Shown: in pieces, positions 7,825 through 14,752 of the stretch
Layout: each line of letters opens with the position of its first letter
Position numbering within the stretch: the first letter of the stretch is position 1
Source: Rickettsia typhi
GTDB lineage: Bacteria > Pseudomonadota > Alphaproteobacteria > Rickettsiales > UBA1997
Direction of reading: 5' to 3'
Assembly: GCA_945874115.1 (NCBI GenBank)
Contig: CAMCFD010000001.1
Location: forward strand, 1 to 51,051
Length of the DNA: 51,051 nucleotides
Program-made: the position numbers and the translations under genes
The notes under the pieces: generated by a model
Databases searched by the model: none
What the model saw: only the letters and a program-made list of their open reading frames with translations
Told to the model about the DNA's origin: nothing

Positions 7825-8766
7825 TTATGTTCTCGATTTGGCGCGAGAAACATCAATTTCTATTTGTTTTTTAAGTTCGTCAATTGAAGAGAATTTTTTT
7901 TCCTCTCTTATGAAATCGAGCAGCTGTGCTATAATTTTTTTTCCATAAAGTGGGCCGTAAATTTTTTCATCGAAATCAAAAAGATGGATTTCATAAATTG
8001 GCGCTAAAAAATTTCCGATCGTTGGTTTTACGCCAAAATTCATAACTCCCGAAAAGTTTTTTTGTAAAGAGGGAATAAAAACTTCAACTTTATAAACCCC
8101 GAATTTTGGTTGAATTAAATGAGGTTTTGCAGCCAAATTTAAAGTTGGAAAGCCAATTGTTCGCGCCAATTTTTTGCCATTTAAAACAACGCCTTCAATT
8201 TCGAAATTTCTTCCTAAAATTTCGCCGGCTTGATCAACTTTTCCGAGTTTTAATAATTCGCGAACTTTGGATGAAGAGCATAAAATTTCACTTTTCATAA
8301 ATGCTTCAATGCTTTGAACGCCAAAGTCTAGCGAGTTAGATTTTTGTTTTAGAAAATCAAAATTTCCTTGGCGATTTTTGCCAAAAGTAAAATCATAGCC
8401 AATAATTAATTCACGCATTTTCAGTTGCTTAATCAAAACTTTTGCAATAAAATCTTCGGGACTTATATTGGAAAAATTTTGATCGAAAGGCAGGACAAAA
8501 ACATAGTCAAAAGAATGTTGCTTCAGAGTTTTTAATTTTCGCGCAAGACTAGAAATCAGAAAATTTTGCGCCAAATCGGGTCTAAAAAATTTGATTGGAT
8601 GCGGAAAAAATGTCAAAGCGGCCGATTTTAAATTATGGCGCTTGGCCCTTTCTTTCGTAGCCTCGATAATTTTTTGGTGACCAAGATGAACGCCGTCAAA
8701 ATTGCCAATTGTAAGGGCGCAAGGGCTTATGTCATCAATGTTTTTTAAATGGCGAATTATACGCAT
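7825..8766 (-). CDS. ribF: Bifunctional riboflavin kinase / FAD synthetase
   Basis: Converts riboflavin to FMN and then FAD. The 313 residues have an N-terminal nucleotidyltransferase domain with GNFDGVHLGHQKII (about 22-35) and the ISSLARKLKTL region, followed by a C-terminal flavokinase domain (about 185-310) with GRTIGFPTLNL-like and GVMNFGVKPTIG motifs. The ATG at 8766 gives the standard MRIIRHL start. This start codon is only 3 bp from the divergent start of the solute-binding protein, so its promoter must lie inside that gene. Full length. Confidence 0.96.
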   Translation of the reverse strand: MRIIRHLKNIDDISPCALTIGNFDGVHLGHQKIIEATKERAKRHNLKSAALTFFPHPIKFFRPDLAQNFLISSLARKLKTLKQHSFDYVFVLPFDQNFSNISPEDFIAKVLIKQLKMRELIIGYDFTFGKNRQGNFDFLKQKSNSLDFGVQSIEAFMKSEILCSSSKVRELLKLGKVDQAGEILGRNFEIEGVVLNGKKLARTIGFPTLNLAAKPHLIQPKFGVYKVEVFIPSLQKNFSGVMNFGVKPTIGNFLAPIYEIHLFDFDEKIYGPLYGKKIIAQLLDFIREEKKFSSIDELKKQIEIDVSRAKSRT

Positions 8767-8769
8767 TTT

Positions 8770-10491
8770 ATGATAAAGAAATTTTTTTTTGCTACGTTGT
8801 TAATTGCAATAATTCCTAATCTTAGCAAAGCTGACGACAATTTCAAGCGTGGAATTTCAATTTTTGGCGATTTAAAATATGGCGCCAATTTTAAGCATTT
8901 CGAATATGTTAACCCAAGTGCGAAAAAAGGCGGCCTAGTCAAAATGGGCGCGGAGGGCACTTTTAACAGCCTGAATCCCTTTATTCTTAAGGGAATAAGC
9001 GCTAGCGGAATCGATTATTTATACGATTCTTTGATGGAAGGTTCTGATGACGAAATTTCGTCGCGATATGGCCTTGTTGCTGAGTCGGTGATGATTGCGC
9101 CCGACAAATATTCGATGACATTTCGACTTAATAAAAATGCGCGTTTTCATGATGATAGACCAATCACGGCTGATGACGTAATTTTCACCTTCAAAACTTT
9201 AGTTGAAAAAGGCCATCCGTCTTACAAAATAGCTTATCGCGATGTGAAAGATGTGATAAAAATAAACAATCACGAAGTAAAATTTTTATTTACGACGAAC
9301 AAGAATAAAGACTTGCCGCTGCTTGTTTCGTCGCTCAAAATTTTGCCGAAGCATTATTATGAGAACCATAAATTTGACGAAACTTCGATGCAACCACCTT
9401 TGGGCTCTGGGCCCTATAAAATCAAGGAAGTTAAGCAGGGGAAAACTGTAGTTTACGAGCGCGTCAAAAATTATTGGGCTAAAGATTTGCCAATTAATGT
9501 GGGACGCTATAATTTTGACTTAATTCAATATGATTATTATCTTGATTCTAATGTTTTGATAGAGGCCTTCAAAGCTGGCCAATTCGATATTCGCCAAGAA
9601 AATGTCGCAAGAAACTGGGCCAATTCTTACAATATTGACAAAGTTAAAAATGGCGAAATAATCAAGCAAGAAATTGAACATAATTTGCCGGCGGGGACTC
9701 AAACTTTTATTTTAAATTTGCGCCGCGAAAAGTTTCGCGACATAGAATTGCGTAAGGCTATGACTTATGCTTTTAATTTTGAGTGGCTTAAAAAACACAT
9801 TTTTTATAACTCATATAAGCGCACCGAAAGCTATTTTGCCAATTCAGAATTTGCTTATAATTATGACGCGAAAGATAAATTTAAATTACCAATCTCGCAA
9901 GAAAATAATTTCGGCAGGCAGAATTTAATCATCGCTAAAGACTTGCTAGATAAGGCTGGATATAAAATTAAAGATGGAAAATTAATTGATCCAAAAACGC
10001 AAAAACCCATAAATATCGAATTTTTAATTGCATCAAAATCTTTCGAAATGATAATTGCGCCTTTTGTCGATAATTTGCAAAAGTTAGGAATTTCGGCGAC
10101 CATAAAATTTGTCGAAGAAAATCAATATGATTCAAGGGTACGCAATTTTGATTATGACGTTATTGTTGCGGTTTTTTCGCCAAGTTTAATCCCCGGAAGT
10201 GAACTTTTTAGATATTGGCATTCATCGCAAAAAGACACAATTGGTTCGCAAAATTATTCGGGCTTGGTTGATAAAAAAACTGATATTTTTGTCGAAAAAA
10301 TCGCAAAAACACAAAATAAAGACGAATTAATTGCGCTTTGTCGTGAGTTTGACCGACATATGCTTGAAAATTATTACACAATCCCGCAGTGGCACAATAA
10401 TTCGCATCGAATTTTGCATAAAAACAATCTTCGTCGCCCTAAAATTTCGCCAAAATATTCGCTCGCATTTGATTCTTGGTGGATTGAATAA
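8770..10491 (+). CDS. Family 5 extracellular solute-binding protein (peptide type, YejA-like)
   Basis: Periplasmic binding component of an oligopeptide-type ABC transporter. From ATG 8770 the protein begins MIKKFFFATLLIAIIPNLSKA, a clear signal peptide with cleavage near ADD, and has 573 residues. An in-frame ATG at 8749 would spoil the signal peptide and overlap ribF. SBP_bac_5 features include GTFNSLNPFI, DDVIFTFKTL, LGSGPYKIKEV, LRKAMTYAFNFEWL and a C-terminal WHNNSHRI...PQWHN region. The length and the FNFEWL/LFRYWHSS segments resemble YejA/microcin C-type binding proteins. No permease or ATPase genes are adjacent, so the transporter core must be elsewhere. Confidence 0.88.
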   Translation: MIKKFFFATLLIAIIPNLSKADDNFKRGISIFGDLKYGANFKHFEYVNPSAKKGGLVKMGAEGTFNSLNPFILKGISASGIDYLYDSLMEGSDDEISSRYGLVAESVMIAPDKYSMTFRLNKNARFHDDRPITADDVIFTFKTLVEKGHPSYKIAYRDVKDVIKINNHEVKFLFTTNKNKDLPLLVSSLKILPKHYYENHKFDETSMQPPLGSGPYKIKEVKQGKTVVYERVKNYWAKDLPINVGRYNFDLIQYDYYLDSNVLIEAFKAGQFDIRQENVARNWANSYNIDKVKNGEIIKQEIEHNLPAGTQTFILNLRREKFRDIELRKAMTYAFNFEWLKKHIFYNSYKRTESYFANSEFAYNYDAKDKFKLPISQENNFGRQNLIIAKDLLDKAGYKIKDGKLIDPKTQKPINIEFLIASKSFEMIIAPFVDNLQKLGISATIKFVEENQYDSRVRNFDYDVIVAVFSPSLIPGSELFRYWHSSQKDTIGSQNYSGLVDKKTDIFVEKIAKTQNKDELIALCREFDRHMLENYYTIPQWHNNSHRILHKNNLRRPKISPKYSLAFDSWWIE

Positions 10492-10500
10492 TTTGATATA

Positions 10501-10578
10501 TCGCCAAATTAGCCAGATTCGTCCTTTATTCTCTAGTTTTTCTTGACAAAGGCCAAAAATTGGGCTATAATTTGGCGA
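10501..10578 (+). promoter_or_regulatory. Perfect-consensus sigma-70 promoter within an inverted repeat
   Basis: TTGACA (10543-10548) and TATAAT (10566-10571) are both perfect and spaced by 17 bp, 41 bp upstream of the Nfu start. The -10 box lies in one arm of an 11-bp perfect inverted repeat (10501-10511 with 10568-10578), and a small palindrome CCAAAAATTGG sits in the spacer. The repeat could be an operator or a hairpin. Confidence 0.75.
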
Positions 10579-10611
10579 AGATGGCTTTATTAACTGTAAA
10601 ATTAACGAAAA

Positions 10612-11178
10612 ATGTTTATTCAAACCGAAGAAACGCCTAATCCGGCGAGTTTAAAATTTATACCAGATGGCGCCGTTGTTGTTGAAAACGCGACTTTCGA
10701 GTTTAAAAACAAGGAAATTGCACGCGAGAAATCTGAGTTGGCGTTCGAATTATTCAAGGTTGAAGGCGTTGCATCGGTGTTTTTTGGCCACGATTTTATC
10801 ACCGTCACTAAATCTGAAGAAATTGATTGGAAGCAGATAAAAACAGAAATCATGGCCACAATCGTCGATTTTTTTGTTGCCGGAAAGTCAGTTTTGAAAG
10901 ACGGAATAAAAAAAGAAGTTGTTAGTGATGAAAATGACAGCGACGTTGTGAAACAAATAAAGGAATTGCTTGAAATTAAGGTTAAGCCAGCTGTTGCAAT
11001 GGATGGCGGCGATGTAATTTATCGCGGATTTGAAGACGGAATCGTAAAATTAGAGCTGAAAGGCTCGTGTTCTGGTTGTCCGAGTTCGACGATTACGTTG
11101 AAAAATGGGATTGAGAATATGTTCAAGCACTACATTCCTGAGGTTGTGTCGGTTGAACAGTTTTTTGAAGAGGATTAA
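10612..11178 (+). CDS. Nfu/NifU-like Fe-S cluster carrier
   Basis: A 188-residue protein of the NFU1 class. It has an N-terminal Nfu domain (about 1-88, beginning MFIQTEETPNPASLKF) and a C-terminal NifU domain (about 110-185) with the cluster-binding CSGCPSS motif (CxxC) in ELKGSCSGCPSS. It transfers Fe-S clusters to apoproteins such as lipoyl synthase or respiratory subunits. It is driven by a near-ideal promoter and followed at once by an AT hairpin terminator, so it is probably monocistronic. No iscU or sufB is nearby. Confidence 0.95.
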   Translation: MFIQTEETPNPASLKFIPDGAVVVENATFEFKNKEIAREKSELAFELFKVEGVASVFFGHDFITVTKSEEIDWKQIKTEIMATIVDFFVAGKSVLKDGIKKEVVSDENDSDVVKQIKELLEIKVKPAVAMDGGDVIYRGFEDGIVKLELKGSCSGCPSSTITLKNGIENMFKHYIPEVVSVEQFFEED

Positions 11179-11199
11179 AAAAATCTGCGATTTTTTTAA
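11175..11199 (+). terminator. AT-rich hairpin terminator after the Nfu gene
   Basis: A perfect 11-bp stem (11175-11185 with 11189-11199) with a 3-nt TGC loop overlaps the stop codon. The 3' arm contains seven T residues. It is AT-rich, so termination strength is uncertain. Confidence 0.55.
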
Positions 11200-11228
11200 G
11201 GGAAAATGAGCATATCATAAAATTGATA

Positions 11229-11317
11229 GGAGGCAAAGCCTCCATAGAGTAAGGCTCTAGTTTTTGAGGTTTGATCCTCATACCCGCAACTCTCTTTGAG
11301 GGGAGTTGCGGGTTTTT
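11229..11317 (+). ncRNA. Structured RNA element: four consecutive hairpins, the last an intrinsic terminator
   Basis: Four perfect stems follow one another: 11229-11243 (6 bp, GGAGGC/GCCTCC, AAA loop), 11245-11259 (5 bp), 11265-11280 (5 bp, TGAGG/CCTCA) and 11283-11312 (10 bp, CCCGCAACTC/GAGTTGCGGG). The last is followed by TTTTT (11313-11317), a classic intrinsic terminator. It is much more GC-rich than its surroundings and sits between the Nfu terminator and thiG (ATG 44 nt later). It could be a small RNA or a thiG attenuator/riboswitch-like leader. It lacks the TPP riboswitch conserved sequences I could look for. The third stem is T-arm-like but its 6-nt loop argues against a tRNA. Confidence 0.6.
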
Positions 11318-11360
11318 CTCCCTCTTCCTTTGAGGTTGTAGTGGCATCGAAAAAATATTT

Positions 11361-12140
11361 ATGGATATTATGAACGATAAATTAATAATCGCCGGTAAAG
11401 AATTCAATTCACGGTTGCTTGTTGGCACGGGAAAATATAAAGATTTTGTTGAAACGCGTGATGCGATTGCGGCGAGTGGTGCTGAAATCGTCACGGTTGC
11501 TGTGCGCCGCGTCAATATTGAGAAGAAGGGCGAACCGATGTTGCAAGATTTTCTTGATCCAAAAAAATATGTTTATTTGCCAAATACTGCGGGCTGTTTC
11601 ACGGCTGATGATGCGGTTAGAACTCTGCGTTTGGCGCGGGCTGCGGGAGGGTGGAATTTGGTCAAATTAGAAGTTTTGGCGGATGAAAAAACACTTTACC
11701 CAAAAGTTATCGAAACCATCAAAGCCGCAGAATTATTGATTAAAGACGGTTTTGACGTGATGGTTTACACTTCTGATGACCCAATTGTTGCGCGCGAACT
11801 CGAAGATATTGGTTGCTGTGCGATTATGCCTTTGGCCGCGCCAATCGGGTCTGGATTAGGCATTCAAAATCGCCTCAATATCGAATTTATTGTCGAGCAA
11901 TCGAAAGTTCCAGTTTTGGTTGACGCTGGAGTCGGAACTGCTTCTGACGCTGCCGTTGCGATGGAAATTGGCTGCGCTGGCGTGTTGATGAACACGGCGA
12001 TTGCGAAAGCGCAAAATCCAATTTTGATGGCGCATGCTATGAAGCTTGCAATTGAGGCTGGGCGCGCTGCGTTTTTGGCTGGAAGAATGGAAAAGAAAAA
12101 ATATGCTTCACCATCTTCGCCGGTGGCGGGGAAGATTTAA
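11361..12140 (+). CDS. thiG: Thiazole synthase
   Basis: Forms the thiazole phosphate of thiamine from DXP, ThiS-thiocarboxylate and an imine donor. The 259 residues match ThiG over full length: LIIAGKEFNSRLLVGTGKY at the start, VAVRRVNI, the VKLEVLAD segment with the Schiff-base lysine, SDDPIVARELE and VDAGVGTASDAA near the phosphate site. A second ATG three codons in (11370) is an alternative start. No thiS, thiF, thiE or thiH is in the window, so the gene is isolated. The structured element at 11229-11317 precedes it and may control it. Confidence 0.97.
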   Translation: MDIMNDKLIIAGKEFNSRLLVGTGKYKDFVETRDAIAASGAEIVTVAVRRVNIEKKGEPMLQDFLDPKKYVYLPNTAGCFTADDAVRTLRLARAAGGWNLVKLEVLADEKTLYPKVIETIKAAELLIKDGFDVMVYTSDDPIVARELEDIGCCAIMPLAAPIGSGLGIQNRLNIEFIVEQSKVPVLVDAGVGTASDAAVAMEIGCAGVLMNTAIAKAQNPILMAHAMKLAIEAGRAAFLAGRMEKKKYASPSSPVAGKI

Positions 12141-12158
12141 AACTAAAATATTCAAATT

Positions 12159-12341
12159 ATGTCTAGAAGCTCATCTTCAGTATCAGAAGAGTTTGATGAA
12201 GAATCTTCACAGAGTTCAAAAGGAGACTTCACAGCAGAATATGAATATCTGCAAAGCCCAGATTTAGCGCAGTGGATTCAATTTTCACAACAGCTGAATC
12301 CGTTTATTGCGAAGAAATTAAAGGTCAGGCGGCGGCGATAG
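12159..12341 (+). CDS. Unknown Ser/Glu-rich protein, possibly the 5' part of a frameshifted gene
   Basis: A 60-residue ORF starting with ATG 18 nt after thiG. Residues 1-25 are Ser/Glu-rich and disordered-looking, and YEYLQSPDLAQWIQFSQQL looks helical. It ends in RRRR within a 70-nt overlap with the next ORF, which is in the -1 frame. The two together would form one protein of roughly 170 residues, so this is probably either a frameshifted gene or an overlapping pair. Base composition is more GC-rich than neighbouring genes. I do not recognise a family. Confidence 0.4.
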   Translation: MSRSSSSVSEEFDEESSQSSKGDFTAEYEYLQSPDLAQWIQFSQQLNPFIAKKLKVRRRR

Positions 12342-12682
12342 CTCAAATATCGCAGGGTGTTTTGCGCTCTTATAAAGACACATCTCGCCCGCTTACCGCT
12401 GTAGATATTTTGAATAGAATGGATGCAAGTGTTAATTCTATATTCGCAAATAGGCACAGGGTTGCTAACGCTTCGCAGCGAGGCGCTGTGGCTGGTTCTG
12501 GCGTCGAGGCTTCACTGGCCGCAGATCCTCAACTAGAAAGAATTCAGATATTAAGAGGATTGCTAGCCGAGTTGAGGGGTGAGGAAGTCGCTATTGCCGC
12601 GGCAGCCGCTGCGTCTGGCTCGCCAAGCTCTCCTCAATTTTCGTCATTGTCGCAAGATTTGGGTCGCTCTTCTAGAGCGTAG
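12272..12682 (+). CDS. Unknown Ala-rich protein, possibly the 3' part of a frameshifted gene
   Basis: A 136-residue ORF with a GTG start, overlapping the preceding ORF by 70 nt in the -1 frame and ending 22 nt before the phosphohexomutase start. It begins with a helical region (IKGQAAAIAQISQGVLRSY), then SRPLTAVDILNRMDASVNSIF, an Ala-rich segment (about 105-115) and a Ser-rich tail. No signal peptide or membrane helix. I saw no canonical XXXYYYZ slippery site in the overlap, so programmed frameshifting is not supported. No recognised family. Confidence 0.45.
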   Translation: MDSIFTTAESVYCEEIKGQAAAIAQISQGVLRSYKDTSRPLTAVDILNRMDASVNSIFANRHRVANASQRGAVAGSGVEASLAADPQLERIQILRGLLAELRGEEVAIAAAAAASGSPSSPQFSSLSQDLGRSSRA

Positions 12683-12704
12683 TTATATAATTTAATATTT
12701 TTTT

Positions 12705-14105
12705 ATGAAACATAATTTTAATTCTTCAATCATCCGCGCTTATGACATTCGCGGCATTTATAACGAAACTTTATATGATTTGGACGCATTTTTCGTCGGA
12801 AAATCTTTCGCCAGTTTTATGCATAAAAATTCGAAGAAAAAAATTGCGGTGGCGTGCGATGGGCGCGTTAGTTCGCCGGCTTTGAAGAGGCAATTGATTA
12901 AAGGCTTGCTTGAGTCTGGCTTAGAGATTGTTGATGTCGGCATGGGGCCAACTCCGATGTTATATTTTTCTGTTTATCATCTTGGTTGCGACGCGGGCAT
13001 TATGGTCACGGGCTCGCATAATCCGGGGCATCACAATGGTTTTAAAATAATTCTCAAAGAACGTCCATTTTTCGGTGGTGATATTCTTGGATTAGAAAAA
13101 ATTGCCGCGACAGGCGATTTTGTTGAGGGCGACGGCATTCTGAAAGAAGTTTATGTAGAAGACGAATATGTTGAAAGCGTTGTTGCTGATTGCGTTTTAG
13201 ATAATCCTGAAATTAAAATTGTGTGGGACGCTGGAAATGGCGCTGCTGGTGGCGTGATGAGAAAAATTTCTGACAAAATTAATGCAAAGCATTTTTTGTT
13301 GTTTGAAGAAATTGATGGAACCTTTCCAAATCACCATCCAGACCCAACGGTTGAAAAGAATTTGCAGGATTTGAAGAAAAAAATTCTCGAAGAAAAATGC
13401 GATATCGGAATTGCCTTTGACGGCGATGGCGACAGAATTGGCGTTATGGACGATGAAGGCGGAATTTTATGGGGCGACCAACTTCTAATTTTTTATGCGC
13501 GTGAAGTGTTGCAAAAAAACCCAGGCGCAACAATCATCGCCGATGTTAAGGCGAGCAAAATTTTGTTCGATGAAGTTGCAAAAGCTGGCGGCACGCCATT
13601 GATGTGGAAAACTGGACATTCTTTTGTGAAAGCCAAAATGAAAGAAACAAAATCGCCGCTTGCGGGTGAAATGAGTGGCCATATTTTTTTCGCCGACAAA
13701 TATATTTCGAAGCAAAATCACGGCTATGACGACGCACTTTATGCCGCGATTCGCATTATAAATATTTTAGCAAAATCGGGAAAAAAACTTTCTGATTTGC
13801 GAAAATCGCTGCCACAAAGTTTTTCAACGGCAGAAATAAGAATTGAAGTTTTGGAAGAAAAAAAGTTTTTAGTTATTGATGAATTAAAAAATAAATTAGC
13901 AAAATCAAAAATTGATTTTAACGATGTCGACGGAATTCGCGCCACGAATGACAATGGTTGGTGGCTTATTCGCGCATCAAACACGCAAGCAGTTTTGGTC
14001 GCAAGATGCGAAGCTGACTCGAAAAAAAATCTCGAAATTCTGAAAGGAAATTTACGTGAAAATTTAGAATTTTTGCAAATAAAAATTCCAGATGAATTAA
14101 AATAA
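12705..14105 (+). CDS. Phosphomannomutase / phosphoglucomutase
   Basis: Alpha-D-phosphohexomutase interconverting hexose 6- and 1-phosphates for lipopolysaccharide or exopolysaccharide precursors. The 466 residues open with IIRAYDIRGIYNETL, typical of the AlgC/ManB group, and contain the phosphoserine loop TGSHNP, the metal loop DGDGDR, the sugar-specificity region GEMSGH and the phosphate-binding RASNTQA near the C-terminus. Full length. It precedes coaE by 32 nt and may be cotranscribed with it. Confidence 0.95.
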   Translation: MKHNFNSSIIRAYDIRGIYNETLYDLDAFFVGKSFASFMHKNSKKKIAVACDGRVSSPALKRQLIKGLLESGLEIVDVGMGPTPMLYFSVYHLGCDAGIMVTGSHNPGHHNGFKIILKERPFFGGDILGLEKIAATGDFVEGDGILKEVYVEDEYVESVVADCVLDNPEIKIVWDAGNGAAGGVMRKISDKINAKHFLLFEEIDGTFPNHHPDPTVEKNLQDLKKKILEEKCDIGIAFDGDGDRIGVMDDEGGILWGDQLLIFYAREVLQKNPGATIIADVKASKILFDEVAKAGGTPLMWKTGHSFVKAKMKETKSPLAGEMSGHIFFADKYISKQNHGYDDALYAAIRIINILAKSGKKLSDLRKSLPQSFSTAEIRIEVLEEKKFLVIDELKNKLAKSKIDFNDVDGIRATNDNGWWLIRASNTQAVLVARCEADSKKNLEILKGNLRENLEFLQIKIPDELK

Positions 14106-14137
14106 TTTGTTTTTATTTTTAACAAAAATATTATAAG

Positions 14138-14752
14138 ATGAAAATAATCGGCCTTACGGGCGGAATTGCCGCCGGAAAAAATTTTGTCTCTGAAATATTT
14201 TCAAAAGAAGGAGCTTGGATTTTTGACGCCGATAAAGAATCTCATAAAATTTTAGAAGAAAATCAAGAAATAATTTTACTGGTCATAGAAAAATTTCCGC
14301 AAGCCGCGCAAAATAATAAAATCTGCCGCGAAATTTTAGGAAAAATAGTTTTTGGTGATGCGAAAAATCTTAAAATTCTCGAAGAAATAATTTATCCAAA
14401 TGTTAGAAAAAATTATCAAGAATTTCTCAAAAAAGCAAAAAATGAAGGCGCAGAAATGTTGGTTTTAAATGTTCCGCTTTTACTTGAAAAGCAAGGTTAT
14501 GAATATGATTTTCTAGTGGTTGTGGTTGCAGATTTAAAACTTAGAAATGAAAGATTCATTAAGCGCGAATTAGCAAAAAGACCGCGAGAAGTTTTTGAAT
14601 TAGAGCAAAAATTTAGCAGAATTATTGCGCGACAAATGTCAGATGAAGATAGAACTAAAAACGCTGATTTCGTGATTAATTGTAACGAATCTGAAGAAGA
14701 TATTATTGCAAGAACAAGAGAAATTATTCTTGCAATAAAACAAAAATTATAA
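14138..14752 (+). CDS. coaE: Dephospho-CoA kinase
   Basis: Last step of CoA synthesis, phosphorylating the 3'-OH of dephospho-CoA. The 204-residue P-loop kinase begins MKIIGLTGGIAAGKNFVSEIF. The loop keeps the catalytic Lys, but the usual Ser/Thr after it is Asn, which is unusual. Other family features are present: the DADKESHKI region, EIIYPNVR, NVPLLLE and the RFIKRELAKRP lid segment with conserved arginines. Its last 6 nt overlap the convergent carB end. Confidence 0.93.
   Translation: MKIIGLTGGIAAGKNFVSEIFSKEGAWIFDADKESHKILEENQEIILLVIEKFPQAAQNNKICREILGKIVFGDAKNLKILEEIIYPNVRKNYQEFLKKAKNEGAEMLVLNVPLLLEKQGYEYDFLVVVVADLKLRNERFIKRELAKRPREVFELEQKFSRIIARQMSDEDRTKNADFVINCNESEEDIIARTREIILAIKQKL

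Noticed and set aside
7730..7948. 72-residue plus-strand ORF at the ribF 3' end
   Set aside because: Lies mostly antisense to ribF, low-complexity and has no family resemblance.
11261..11300. tRNA-like T-arm (GAGGTTTGATCCTC)
   Set aside because: The loop has 6 nt instead of 7, and no acceptor stem, anticodon arm or CCA-compatible end can be drawn around it.
11229..11361. TPP riboswitch upstream of thiG
   Set aside because: The conserved CTGAGA and ACCTGA-type elements are not visible; only unrelated hairpins are present.
12272..12341. Programmed -1 frameshift
   Set aside because: No X-XXY-YYZ slippery heptamer in frame and no obvious downstream pseudoknot.
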